DNA of 64,000 nt, taken from positions 558,001 through 622,000 of the forward strand of contig SAXG01000006.1 of the NCBI GenBank assembly GCA_012932865.1. Direction: 5' to 3'. Positions 47,082 to 58,814 of the stretch are shown in pieces. Position 1 is the first letter of the stretch; every line of letters begins with the position of its first letter. The DNA is from Amylostereum areolatum (lineage: Eukaryota > Basidiomycota > Agaricomycetes > Russulales > Stereaceae). The translations under genes were made by a program, and so were the position numbers. The notes beneath the pieces were generated by a model. The model searched no databases, was not told the origin of the DNA, and was given only the letters and a program-made list of their open reading frames with translations.

Positions 47082-48333
47082 TCAGGCAGACGTCTGCGCC
47101 GCACCCGTCTCATTTTTCGCGTCCTCCGCGCTTTTACTGACCTCTCCCCGCGCCAACCGGTCCTTCACGATGAACTTCAAGATCTCCTTGCCCCCGTTCT
47201 CCACCAAAAGCCTCGCCAAGCGCACCCCGACCGCCTCCGCCTCCGCCACGCTGCTCGCCGTCTCCGACAGCGCGTGCTGCACGTGCGTCGCGCCGTCGAG
47301 CGACGTGATCGTCCCCGTCAGCCCCAGCGTCGCCTGCCGGTCCTCCGCGCCCGCGTCGCGCACGACCTCGAACGTGGCGGACACGCCCACGGGGACGCTG
47401 CACCCGCCCTCGAGCACGCGCAGACACGCGCGCTCCGCGAGACACGTCCACTGCGTCGGCCAGTGCGTGAGCCCCGCGCAGAGCCGCGCCGTCGCCGCGT
47501 CGTTCGCGCGGATCTCGACGCCGAGCGCGCCCTGGCCGACGGCGTAGAAGAGCGTCGGCGGGGGCAGGTCCGCGGTGAGACGGGCGCCGAACCCGAGACG
47601 GACCATGCCCGCTTTCGCGAGGACGAGCGCGGCGTAGGGTCCGGCGGGGTCGTCGAGCTTTCGCATCCGGGTGTTGCTTGGAGGAGGGCGAGCGTGTCAG
47701 TCCCGAGTACCGATCGAAGAAGGACGCCGTCCGAGGGGGCGGAACACGTACAGATTTCCGCGCTGGACCGGGTACCATGTGCGTGTGAGCGGGAGGGCAA
47801 CAGGAGCTGGGAATCGAGAGGATAGAGCACACGCACCACGTCTTGGAAGACCAAGTGAGGGTAGTTTCGCTTGAGCTGCGCGACCCGCCGCACGCTGCTG
47901 GTGCCGATCACCGCGCCCGCCTTGAGATCATCGAGGCAGGTCACCGGCCGTCCGTCCACCTCGAGCCCCTGCTTCACCACCAAACTGTCCACGGGGATCC
48001 TCCCTCTCCAAGATCGCGCCGAGCACGCATCCGTCCGGGAGGGCGGTGGGCATGTCCTTGACGCAGTGCACGAGCATGTCGACCTCGCCCTCCTTGAGCG
48101 CGACCTCGAGCTCCTTCGTCCAGAGCGACTTGCCGCCGAGGAGGTAGAGCGCCTGCGATTGGTTCTTGTCGCCCTGCGTGGACATGAACTGCGTCGAAAA
48201 GTCGAGCGTCGGGTACGTCCGCTCGAGCGCAGGCGCGGACGAGGTTCGTTTGGATCTGCGCGAGCTCCGAGGCGCGGGAGGCGAGGACGAAGGAGCGCTT
48301 TTCCGTGGACGCGGCGGGGTCGGTGGACGCCAT
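47082..48333 (-). CDS. HEM3: Porphobilinogen deaminase (hydroxymethylbilane synthase)
   Basis: Third step of haem synthesis: four porphobilinogen units to hydroxymethylbilane, in the cytosol. Starts [20 protein letters not shown], then [80 protein letters not shown] and [14 protein letters not shown]. The dipyrromethane cofactor Cys is in [13 protein letters not shown]. An 11-bp microexon (47752-47762) encodes RGNL. Two +1 frame changes are needed: at GG 48232-48233 (NLVRA / ALERTYP) and GGGG 47993-47996 (EREDP / VDSLVVKQG). Length about 340 residues, normal. As an essential enzyme it should be intact, so the breaks are probably sequence errors. Confidence 0.94.
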
Positions 48334-48788
48334 GAACGAGATTACGGAGGGGCGGAGGGGGTGGGGAAGAGGTAGGGTGAGCTTGTGGTGGTCGAGCACA
48401 GGTTTTGGGATCTCGAAGCTTGATCGCGAACTCCGATGATGACCGGACCGAGCATCGCTCTCACTTCCAACAAAGGTGCACACCAATTGACGACCTTGCA
48501 TTCGACTGCGTTCGCGCACTCACGCTTGCCAACCGAGGGTTTTTTACATACATACCAACGCGGTGGTACTTACATACGCGGACACCGGGCGACAGGTGTG
48601 AGAAGTGCGATAGGCCGTGAAGTAAGTCTGGGATGCGTATAGTACAGTGTCGGGTAACGAACGAGAAAAAGCCGGGGAGGGAAAGGCTACACGCTCATAT
48701 ACTGCGCCATGCTGCTCGGGTGGGAAACAACGCAACGCATGAGTAAACACGTCCGTTCCCCAAACGTACTACCGTCGACCGGACTGAC
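48334..48788. other. Intergenic, HEM3 promoter
   Basis: 455 bp between two minus-strand genes (NFU1 stop and HEM3 start). No feature recognised. Confidence 0.4.
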
Positions 48789-49785
48789 TCACCCTGTGTC
48801 CCGCTTTGCGGCCTGTTCCTGCTTCTGCGAGAGCCGCTTCTCGAACTTGCTGAACTCGTCCAGCGCGATGAACCTCTTCCTCGTCCAGGATCTGCACATC
48901 GCGTCGCTTCAGCGTCGCCGATCGGAGAGCTCATCGCGATCAAGCCTGGAAACGCACCTGTTCGACGCCCTTCACCTCGGGGATGTAATGCATCATCATC
49001 CGCTCGATGCCCGTTTTGAGCGTGACCGTGCTCGAGTCGCAGCCGCGACAGCTCCCCTTGAGCTTCACCTGCACGATCCCCTCGTCCGAGAACCCCTCTA
49101 TACTCGATATCCCCTCCGTCCTCCATGATCGCCGGCCGCACCCGCGTGTCCAATAGCTCCTTGATCATCGCCACCGTGTCCGAATCCGTGTCGAGGATGC
49201 GCGTGTCCTGCGGTCCCGCGTTTGCCCTGTCCTCCTCCGAGCGGAAAGAGCGGCTGGCCGGAGGAGAAGAACTCCATGAGGATGGAGTACACCTCGGGCT
49301 TGACGACCGACCACGGGTTTTCGGAGTCCTTGGACACGGTGACGAAGTCGGGACCGTAGAAGACGGTTTTGACGCCCTCGATGCCCATGAGGCGGATCGC
49401 GAGCGGGGAGACGAGGGCGGAGCGGGTGTCGAGGAACTCGGCGGAGCCGGTGTCCATCACGGGTGTGCCGGGGATGAACTTGAGCGAGTCCTCGTTGGGT
49501 GTTGTTTCGGTTTGGATGAACATGGAGCGGGCTGGGGGAGCTGTGAGAGTACGGACATGTAGGCGTAGATCGCTACGCACTGAGGAGAGGATAGGAACGG
49601 CCTGTGGTCGACGTTGTAGGCCGCACGCCAGCGGCGGTAGCGAGGGTCGAGCCATGGCTTGCGGAGCGCCTAGAAGACGCATGGATGCTCCTCGCAGCGG
49701 ACAACGTTCGCGTGGGTGTGTGTGACGGAAATGCCTTCGATCTAAGGGCTCTGAGGGAGGATGAAGCCAGGCGTGAAGCAGACAT
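48789..49785 (-). CDS. NFU1: Mitochondrial iron-sulfur carrier NFU1
   Basis: The start at 49785 gives a basic mitochondrial presequence ([20 protein letters not shown]). The NFU N-domain follows after an intron: [38 protein letters not shown] and [18 protein letters not shown]. The NifU C-domain has [20 protein letters not shown], CxxC in [19 protein letters not shown] and [14 protein letters not shown]. An unusual helical tail ends [18 protein letters not shown]. Three +1 frame changes: AAA 49245-49247, CCCC 49093-49096 and AA 48871-48872. Delivers 4Fe-4S clusters to lipoyl synthase and respiratory enzymes. It diverges from ALG1 over 152 bp. Confidence 0.92.
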
Positions 49786-49937
49786 GGTAGTGCGGAGGAG
49801 AGGGGCGGAGGGAACGCGTCGACTCGGAGGCGGGGCGCGCCGACTGACGTCGTGCTGAATCAGCCCGTGACCACGTGATGGGAACGGCGGCGACTGGGCG
49901 CAGGATTTACCGGGCAGGTTCCCGCCAAGTGCGCACG

Positions 49938-52223
49938 ATGCAGACCGACATTCCTATCGGTCCTCTTCTCCAGCTCCTCGCCGCCCTCCTATTCCTGCGA
50001 TTGTTATGGGTTCTCCTCCGACCTCCCAACGTGAAAAGACACCTTCGTTCGGTGGCCATCGTCGTGCTGGGCGACGTCGGGCGCAGCCCGCGCATGATGT
50101 ACCACGCCGAAAGTTTCGCGAAGCTCGAGTTTGAAACGTTCGTGGTCGGATACGACGGTGCGTGTGCTTCTCTCGAACGTTGAATATATGCGCTATAAAA
50201 TAATACCTGTGCAGGCGCCACGCCCGTCCCCTCGTTGCTCTCGATGTCCCACGTCCAGTTCTTCTACCTCGCTCAGCTCCCCGCCCTCCTGCGTGTCCTC
50301 CCCTTCCTCCTCCTCGCCCCCCTCAAAATCGCACACCAAATATGCACCATCCTCCACACCCTTCTCTGGCGCATCCCGTGCTCGCCCGAGTTCATCGTCG
50401 TGCAGGTGCGTTGCCGTCTTCCCTTTCGGGGGTGCCTTCGTGCGCTGAGAGCCGCGGCGAAGGAAGAATCCACCCAGCATCCCGACCCTTGCGCTCGTGG
50501 CGCTCGTGAGCGCCTTGCGCGGGAGCAAAGTCATCATCGACTGGCATAATCTCGGCTACAGCATCCTCGCCCTCAAACTCGGCCCCAAGCATCCCCTCGT
50601 TCGACTGGCCGAACGGTGCGTCCTCCCCCCTTCGTCTGCGCCATCTCCCCGAACGATCGACCGACCGCGTGGCCAGGTTCGAGTCCACATTCGGCCAGAA
50701 GGCGTACGCGCACCTGTTCGTGACCCAGGCCATGCGCGACCACCTCGTGAAGGCGTGGAACCTGCAGTGCGTCCCGCGTCCCCTCCCACGCCGTCGTCCG
50801 CCCCGATCTCATTTCCAGGACAGAGGCCTCAAAGCGGTGTTGCATGATCGCCCACCCGCACATTTCCGACGCTCGCCCCCTTCGGAAGTCCACCAGGCAC
50901 GTGCTCTTCCCCCGCGTTCCGTCGCCCCGCTCACGAACCCACCCCCTAGCTCTTCGTGCGCCTCGCGCCGTCCCTGCCCACCGCGTTTCTACCGACGTAC
51001 CACACGCCGTTCTCCACGCCGTTCACGAGCGTCTCCGGGACACGTCCCGCAGCCATCCGCCCTCGGCGACGTCGCCCCGGACTCGTTCGCGAACTCGCCG
51101 CCGCCCGAGGAGCTGTCGATGCCCGAACTCCGGCAAGATCGCCCGGCGCTGGTCGTGAGCAGCACGAGCTGGACGCCGGACGAGGACTTTGGAATCCTAC
51201 TCGACGCGCTCGCGGCGTACGAGGCGCGTGCGCGGGTCCTCAATGGCACCGAGGGGCAGCTGCCCAAGATGCTCATGGTGGTGACGGGCAAGGGCCCAGA
51301 CCGAGCTCGGTATATGGAGAAAGTCGGACGGATGCAGCGGGGCGACGCCGGAGGGAAACCTTGGGCGTGGGTGCGCTGTGTGAGTCTGTGGCTCGAAGCG
51401 GAGGATTACCCCGTGCTCCTCGGTGCGTGCATTTTCGCGACGAACTTTCCTTTTTCGAAGTTGGTGACGCGATGGATAGGTTCGGCGGACGTGGGCGTGT
51501 CGCTGCACGCGAGTTCGTCCGCTCTCGATCTTCCGATGAAGGTCGTGGACATGTTTGGATGCGGGCTGCCGGTGTGCGCCCTCGATTTCGCGTGGTGAGT
51601 GAGCGTTTTTTGCCCGTGGATTTTCGATTCTTTTCCGCGCACTTCGTCACTGGAGTCAATGGGCGAGAGGCCTGGGCTGGACGATGGTGACGCGCCTGTT
51701 GTGGAGAACGGTAGGAGGCCGCGTTCACGGCTTCTTTTTCACTTGTTTTCTCCGATGAAGGTCTCGTTGCCTCGTTTTTTTTGCGGCCGATATGCTAATC
51801 GCGTGTGATCGCGCTCGCCAGTCTCCCTGAGCTCGTTCGAGATGGAAAGAATGGGCTGGCTGTTCAAGGACGCACATGAGCTTGCGGGGCACCTCGAGGC
51901 GCGTGATTTTTCTTTACTCCATCGGTTTCGCGTGGTGGATCACTGATGCTCCCTTTTCATTCCAGACGCTGCTCACGGGATTCCCCAAGATTTCACCTAT
52001 GTTAGGGAAGTTGCGGGCGGCGCTGGAGCCGTCGCCGGACACAGTGGCGGCGCCGACGTCGGCTGCGCGTACGATGGGACTTGGTGTGGAGAGGGAATGG
52101 GGCTCATGGGATCAGAACTGGGGAGCGGTGGTGCGACCGCTGCTGTATGGAAGCAGGATTGGTGCGAGCGAGGTGATGGGATCCAGCCAAGCTGGAGGCG
52201 AGGAAATCCAGAAGATCCATTGA
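49938..52223 (+). CDS. ALG1: Chitobiosyldiphosphodolichol beta-mannosyltransferase ALG1
   Basis: Adds the first mannose (from GDP-Man) to GlcNAc2-PP-dolichol on the cytosolic ER face. Starts [20 protein letters not shown], a membrane anchor, then [111 protein letters not shown] and [13 protein letters not shown]. Nine or more exons. Two introns appear to use GC donors (50897-50949 and 51899-51965). Frame changes are needed at GGG 51037-51039 and GG 51857-51858. The start could be slightly upstream, but the 49938 ATG precedes the anchor directly. About 550 residues. Family GT33. Confidence 0.92.
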
Positions 52224-53369
52224 ATGTGTCGTAAAACGGTTAGCGCAACGTACGGGCGCATACAATCGAGCGCGGAGTACGTAGATGTGCTCCACGACAG
52301 GGTAGTACGATGGTCAAAGCCTGGACGAGAGGGAGGATGTGATAAGTACCCTGGGGTAGCCGTAGCAGACGGCAGGAAAACGTGGGCGGCGTCTATAGGG
52401 CGGCGTCCGTTGGTGGAAGAAGTGTGTGGCGGAGTCGATAGGATTGGAGGTCGGGGGAGGCGCCCATCCGGGCGTAGGGATATGAGAAGGTTTGCGTCAT
52501 GCCAGAAGTGGCTGGGCCCTGGGTCCTGTTGAGATCTTCCGGGCGGTTCTTCTCTTACGGGATGGGAAAGCGCGTGGGGGATTGAATGGGGGGGGTCTAG
52601 AGTGAGTCGAAGGGTAGAAGAGAGGGTGGGGGCCGAGGCCGGATAAGGCAACTTCTTTGGAGGTGTGAGAAAGCGAGGGAGATAGAGAGAAAACGAGGGA
52701 GGGATCAGAGAGGGTGGTTGACGGCAGGTGAGGGGAAATCGATTGGAGAGAAGAGGAGGTTGGATGCAAGTTGGATGGGCCGAGGTCAGCGGGGGAGAGG
52801 ACGTCATGCCGGCGGAGGCAGGAGGGTGGGAGACCGTTCGCTCGCACGAGGGATGAGTGTGGCAAGATGGGATGGGGAGATCCAAGGAGCAGCCTGGACC
52901 AGCTCGAGATATCGAGCGCAAGAAGCCGAGTTTGCGCCGGGGGATGAAAGTCATGAGGAAGGATTACGGAAAGCGAGGGAAAGTGGAGGAAGAGAAGACG
53001 AGAGGACGAGATGAGAGCCTATTACGGCGGGGGGGCGTGGCCAGAGATCGGAGACCGAAAGGTGTGCGGGGAGTGGCCGGGTGGATATATGCTCGAAAAA
53101 AGAGGGGAGAAAGAGGCGGGGGAGAGGAGGAGGAGAACGAGGGGGCGAAGAGGGAGAGGTTCCGGCGAGGAGAGGAGGGAGAGGATATTATATAGAGGAG
53201 GAGGAGGAGAAGGAGAAGGCAGAGATTGGGAGGGAGAGAGGACGGACGGTGCCTTAGCAGAGCGAGATGACATCATGGATCGGGGAACTAGACCGGGACA
53301 AGGCCGTGGTACAAACGTCCGTCCTTTCCGTCCGTCGTCCTCCCATCAACTCTTTCCCCTCCTCCAACG
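52224..53369. other. Intergenic with long purine-rich tract
   Basis: From about 52590 to 53240 the plus strand is strongly purine-rich (GAGG/GGAG repeats, for example GGAGGAGGAGGAGAAGGAG at 53188-53218). This lies upstream of the phosphatase start. Frames that read through it are low-complexity artefacts. Confidence 0.5.
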
Positions 53370-56300
53370 ATGGCAGACGACTTTTTCTCCAGCTCTCACG
53401 CCTCCACCGCCGCCCCCGACGATGCCACCGCCCTCTTCGCAAAGGCGATCAACGATCGCTTCTCCTCCAATCCCTCTCTCCTCACCTCCGTCATCCATCC
53501 TCCCCCAACCGGAAGACCCCCGCCCGCCGCCTCCGCCCGCCCGCCCACCATCTCCCTCGTCCTCAACCCTCCCCCGCCCTCCTCCCGCCCCGTTCCCCAT
53601 CCACCCAACTTTCCCCGCCTCCCTGCCCAACTTCCCGCTTCCAACGAGTTCCCTTCCATCCTCCCCAACGACCTCCCCCATCTCCTCTCCCACAAAGATA
53701 CCCTCGTCCTCGACCTTCGCCCTCTCGCCATCCACCATGCCTCCCGTCTTCCCTCCGCCATTCCTCTTTCCGTTCCCTCCACCCTCCTCAAACGCCCCCT
53801 CTTTTCCACCGCTAAACTCGCTGACATGTTGCCCACAAAATCCACCCGTCGCAGGTTTTCCCAATGGCGTGCTGCTCCTCGTATCCTCGTATACGACGCA
53901 GATTCCTCTGCTCTCCTCCAAGGAAGCAACATCCTCGGCCTCTTGCGCAAGTTTCGCACAGAGTACGCACAGGATCGTCCTCCTGACTCGTCCGCTTCAC
54001 CCAACGTGGAGCACGAGCTCCTCTGGCTCCGAGGCGGCTTTCAGGCCGTATTGCGGGACCGACGCGACCTCGTCGACACCTCCCCTCTCGACGAGGACGA
54101 GGACGAAGACGATCTCGAATCCGCTCCCGCACCCGCTCTTCCCCAGGTCGCCCAGCCCACCTTGCGCACCAAGAACCTGCCCATGTCCGCCTTTTCCGTC
54201 TCCTCCACCTACCTCGCTCCGCACTGGCGCCACCGCTCACCACCAACACTACCTCGAACGCGCTCCCCGTCCCGATCTCGTCTCCGCCCCCACCCCTTCC
54301 ACCATCGCCCAGAGCGCCTCCACCGTCGCCTACAACCCCTTCTACGACAACATCCGCCAGAACCTCGAGCTCAGTCACGGCGTCACCGAGCGCATTCCTC
54401 TCCGCATCAGCCAGGCTGCAAAGGAGCGCGCCTCCGAGCTTCCCTTCGCCTGGCTTCGCGACATCGGCCGCTGGGCAGGCGTCGACGGCGAAGGTGACGG
54501 TGAGGGCGATGAATTCACAGAGGGCGCCAGCGGCAGCGGCACCGGTATCGACAGCGACAGCGATGACGGCCCGGACAGCGGCGGCGACGGTCACGATCCT
54601 GCCAAGCCCCACGTGCGCTTCCCTCTCCCGTCCCCACCCCCCGACCACTCCCTCCCCAAAGCCGACGAGGACGTCGCCGTCGGCTCCGAGGCCCTGGCCA
54701 TGCAGTTCTACAGGATCGAGCTTGGGGAGCAACGCCGTCTCATGGGTGTCATGGCCCACCACTCGCGCGAGAGCGGTCAGGTCGTCGCCGAGGGCGACAA
54801 GGGCAAACGCTCCCCCAAGTCAAAGTCGGGATCGAGCGAGCACGGCAGCCCAAAGAAGACTCGAAAGAAGCGAAGGAGCGGAGGAAAAACCGACGCGCAC
54901 CTTCACGGATTTCCCTACAGCATCACCGCCGGCGTCGAGAAGGGGACCAAGAATCGGTGGGTGGTTTTGCGTTTTTTTTTCATCGGGAGCACGCCCGCTC
55001 AACTTGAGCAATTTGAACCAGCTATCGGAATATCTGGCCTTTCGAACACGCGCGCGTGCGCCTACAGAAGAAGCCCAGATCGCGGCCCGCACCCGCTGCC
55101 TCCCCTCCAGCGGCCTCCACCTCCACCCCCGCGCCCCTTCACGCCCTTCGCCTGCCCGATGCCGCCGCTTTCCTCCCCACCGCCCCGATGTGGGACTCCC
55201 GCGGCCCGGACTCGCTCAAGCTGCCGCTTGACGACCCCGGTGGAGATGACGAGCGACGACTACGTGAACGCTTCCTACGTGCAACCGTTGGGAACGACCA
55301 AGCGCTACATAGCAACGCAGGGACCTCTCCCCGAGACCTTTGTCGATTTCTGGACGTGAGTGCATTTCGTTTCTTCGCATATGCGAGCAAAGACGCGGGG
55401 TGGGGGGAGGAAGAGGAAGAGACGAACCCTCGACCCCCTCCCGCGATCTGTTCTCGTTCTTGAGCACCCAGCTGACATAATCACTTTCGTCTTGGATGCC
55501 GTTATCGCTACCCTGGTTCCGCTCCGGATCCTCGACAATCTTGCTCAGTCTTGTGTGGGAGCAGAACGTACACGTGATCGTCATGCTCACCCGCGAAGTC
55601 GAGGGCGCGACCGTCAAGAGCGGGAACTACTGGTCCGGCACCCGCTTCGGTCCCCTTCGCCTCAAGCTCGTTTCCACCACCGCGTCTGGCGGCCCTGAAG
55701 GCGAAGCGCAGCGCGCTCAACAGCCGCAAAGTGGTTTCTTCTTCCCCTACTCACCATTCCCCGCCCGAAGCACCCCGGACGGTCCGACAGCGACGACAGC
55801 AGCGAGGGCATGGACCGCGATAGCACCATCCGACGCGTGCTCGAGCTTTCGCACTCTGGGTACCCTCACCTGCCTCCCCGTCGCGTCGTCCACCTTCAAT
55901 ACCTCGAATGGCCCGACATGAACGTTCCCGACGATCCCAAAGGCATCCTGCGTCTCATCCGTGAGGTCGAAAAGCAGGTCGACAAGAGCGAGAAGGAGCG
56001 TGGACCCTGGGAGGGGCCTGCGCCGTCCCCGACCAATGGAGGGGTCGCCCGAAGCCTGGCGCCATCTTACCCATGGGCGCCAGCGGCAGCACGAGCAACG
56101 AGGGCAGTCCTGGAAGTGGCAAGAGCGGCAGCGGGGGCAAGTCTACCGACGACGAAGACGCGGTCGACGAGCAGAACGGCATCATGAAACACGCCCTCTG
56201 CGAGCGCCCCGTCCTTCTCCATTGCTCTGCAGGCGTCGGCCGCACCGGCGGGTTCATCGCCGTCGACGCCGTCTTGGACGGGGTCCGTCGGGAGATGCGC

Positions 56301-58110
56301 AAGCGTCGATCGGGTGTTCCCGTGCCCAGCCTGGTGACGGAGCCCCCGAGCGACAGCGCACCCAGTGGCACCAGCGGTGGCGGCAGTCTGCAAGGTGCTC
56401 GCAGCGGGGACAGCGCCGACAACGAGCAAAGCGGGGAAAACGAGAACAGCGGCGGCGGGTCCAGCGGTCTCGGCTCCCGAGCGAGCGTCAGCGGCAAGGA
56501 AACGCCCTGGCAGCGGCGAGGAAGTGATGCCGATGGACGTCGATCTGGAGAAGGACGAGGACAGCGCGGGCGGGCGGGCTCACGCGCACAGCGGGCCCGG
56601 ACTCGTCATGAGCCTGCCCATCGCCGCGGGCGGCGATCGCGCCGGTGCACGTTCCCGTCGTCGGCATTCGTACGGGACCCACGACGCCCCCGCCGACGGG
56701 CCAGCGCGGCCAAGCGCTCGTACCGATGGACGTGGACAAGCCCTCCCCCTGGCGCGCGAACGACCCCCGCCACGCCGTGCAGCAGTGGACTCCCGGTTTC
56801 GGCGCGGGCTCGATCGCAGGCGACGCCTCCCCCACCCTCAGCCGCCTCGCGCGAGTCGGTGCTGTCGCCGTCGCGAGATTCGGCCCTGTCGGCCTCGCCT
56901 GCGCCGCCCGCCTCGAGCGCCGTCTCGCGCTCGATGTCACCTGAAGACTCCGAGTCTGGGTCGGGAGAGTCGGGATCGGCGTCCTCGGGCGGGTTTCCGT
57001 TATTCCCGTCGGCGACGAGGCCCCCGTTCCCTCCTACGCGCTCGACGATGGGCGGCAGCAGGTCGCTTCAGGGCGTGGCCGCGGCCAACCGCACCAGCCT
57101 GAGGACGTCGTCCACGCTTGGAGGCCCACTCGCGTCCATGTCGCTTCCGTCTGACGGTCTACGACTCGGTTCACCGTTCGTGGAAGTCCCACGCAAAGCC
57201 GACCCGCCGGTCATCCCCCCTCTTTCCACCGTGGATTCCGACTCGAGCTCGTCCATGCCGTCGAGCAATCCCCCCGTCCTCGCTTTTCTCGCTCCCGCGC
57301 AGCGTCATATTGTCGTCTCCGCTGCCGACGTCGAGGGAGGACAGCAAGTCGGCGTCGGTGTCGTCGCTCGAGCTCAAGGGCAAGATGCGGAGCGATAGCA
57401 AGGGCAGCGAGGAGAACGTCAAGTCAGCTTTGAGCATGAGGGGAATGCAGATCCCCCTCGAGCGGATGGAGACGGTCAAGCCTCTCATCCCCGCACTGCC
57501 CTCCAAGACGCCACCGGACTACATGATGGTGTCCCGCTCCGAGTCGCAGTCGCAGTCGCAATCCCAAGCGCAGTCGCAGTCCCCGCCGACGTTCGACTAC
57601 ACGCTCCCGCGCGTGCTGCACGACGACCGACACTCGCCCACGCTCCTCTCGTCGTTGGACGAGCCGATCCGGCGCGTGATCGAGGACATGCGCGAGCAGC
57701 GGATGAGCCTGTGCCAGAGCCTGCGGCAGTACGTGTTCGTGCACCGCGCCGTGATCGAGGGCGTGCTCATGCTCATCGACGAGGAGCGCGCGATGTACGG
57801 CGAGGCGTGGATGGACGTCGACGAGGAGCAGGAGCTGCGCGTGAGCGTCGGGAAGGAGATGGACATCGGGGCGGGCCCGATGGTGAGGCCTGGGATGGGC
57901 GTCCTCAAACATTCGAGCGGGACGACGGGGACGACGAACTCGTCCTCGCCGAGCAAGCACAAGCGCGGGCCGAGTCCGACGGAGCTCGCGAGGGAGGACC
58001 CCATGGGCGGCGTCAGGCTGTCGAAGCGGCCGAGCATCAAGCGCAAGGTGCGGAGCAGCGACGAGGACGACGCTGCGGCGTTCCGGGCGAAGAGCGGGAT
58101 GGGATCGTGA
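53370..58110 (+). CDS. Rhodanese-like / protein tyrosine phosphatase, MAPK-phosphatase type
   Basis: Starts MADDFFSSSHASTAAPDDAT. A rhodanese-like (CH2) domain follows: LPNDLPHLLSHKDTLVLDLR, RILVYDADS and ELLWLRGGFQAVL. A disordered linker leads to PTP motifs NIWPFEHARVRL, DYVNASYVQPL, YIATQGPLPETFVDFW, VWEQNVHVIVMLTREVEG, LEWPDMNVPDDP (WPD acid), HCSAGVGRTGGF (P-loop) and LCQSLRQYVFVHRAVIEG (Q region). This matches yeast PTP2/3 and fission yeast Pyp1/2, which switch off stress MAP kinases. About 490 residues of Ser/Gly/Pro-rich sequence sit between P-loop and Q region. Two clear introns (one about 190 bp at 55356-55547). About ten +1 changes are required; see findings. About 1,500 residues. 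Confidence 0.88.
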
Positions 58111-58530
58111 TCCCCATCGCACTTACTTCGCTTTCGCTTTTCGTGAGTGCCGGTTATTTTTTTCCCTAATCGACGCATGTGCCGCCCGTGGACGTCTTCG
58201 GTTTTCTGACCGCGTCTTTTTGCGTCGCAGCGCTTCGGGTTGGACCTTACTTACCGTCGTGTGGGTTAGGGGGGTTTTCGTTCCGATTCAGCCGTGTGCG
58301 AGGGGTTGTTTTTAGTTCTGGTTTTCGTGGGGTCGGTCTGTGGCGACAGCCGTACCCCCCGCCATCTTGTTGCATACGCGCGCACATTTGTATTTGTTCC
58401 CCATCGTTCTCGCTCGCTCGCCTCACGACTCAGGCCCTCGCATCTCCTACAATCTTACTACATCCTCATCCTCATCCTCATCATGCATATCGTCTTTTAC
58501 ATCATGCCGGCGTCGTCCTTTCTTTACATG
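58111..58530. other. 3' region of the phosphatase gene
   Basis: T-rich plus strand with a CATCCT tandem (about 58460-58480) and GCATATCGTC before the left end of the inverted repeat. No gene. Confidence 0.4.
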
Positions 58531-58721
58531 TGCTAAGTAGTAAAATTTATAGTCGCTCATGTCATATAGTTCCATGGGCCAATATTATTGAGTCGTTCGC
58601 GAGGTGAACGCGCTATGATACTTACTCTCCCGCGAAAAGATACGATACAGAAGTAAGTACTTGTCGGTAAATCGATAGAAGATCAAACACGTCGCATTAG
58701 AAGATAGTAGATCACGGCGAG

Positions 58722-58738
58722 TTTAGGGTTAGGGTTAG
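58722..58738 (+). repeat. Interstitial telomeric repeat (TTAGGG), left arm
   Basis: TTTAGGGTTAGGGTTAG, nearly three units of the fungal telomere repeat, with the G-rich strand pointing towards the centre of the inverted repeat. Confidence 0.9.
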
Positions 58739-58763
58739 CCCGGGCCTCTCAACCTAAAAAAAA

Positions 58764-58814
58764 CCCTCACGGACTCGCGCAAGCCACCATGTAGGCAGGC
58801 GCGAACCGTGAGGG
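58764..58814 (-). other. Hairpin flanked by T-tracts, left arm
   Basis: CCCTCACGG (58764-58772) pairs with CCGTGAGGG (58806-58814), with an inner CGCGC/GCGCG stem. Read on the minus strand it is followed by a run of T. It mirrors 60148-60206. Confidence 0.8.

Noticed and set aside
53011..53369. Upstream N-terminal extension of the phosphatase through the purine tract
   Set aside because: The reading is low-complexity Arg/Gly/Glu, in a different frame from the rhodanese domain, and the 53370 ATG has a natural start context.
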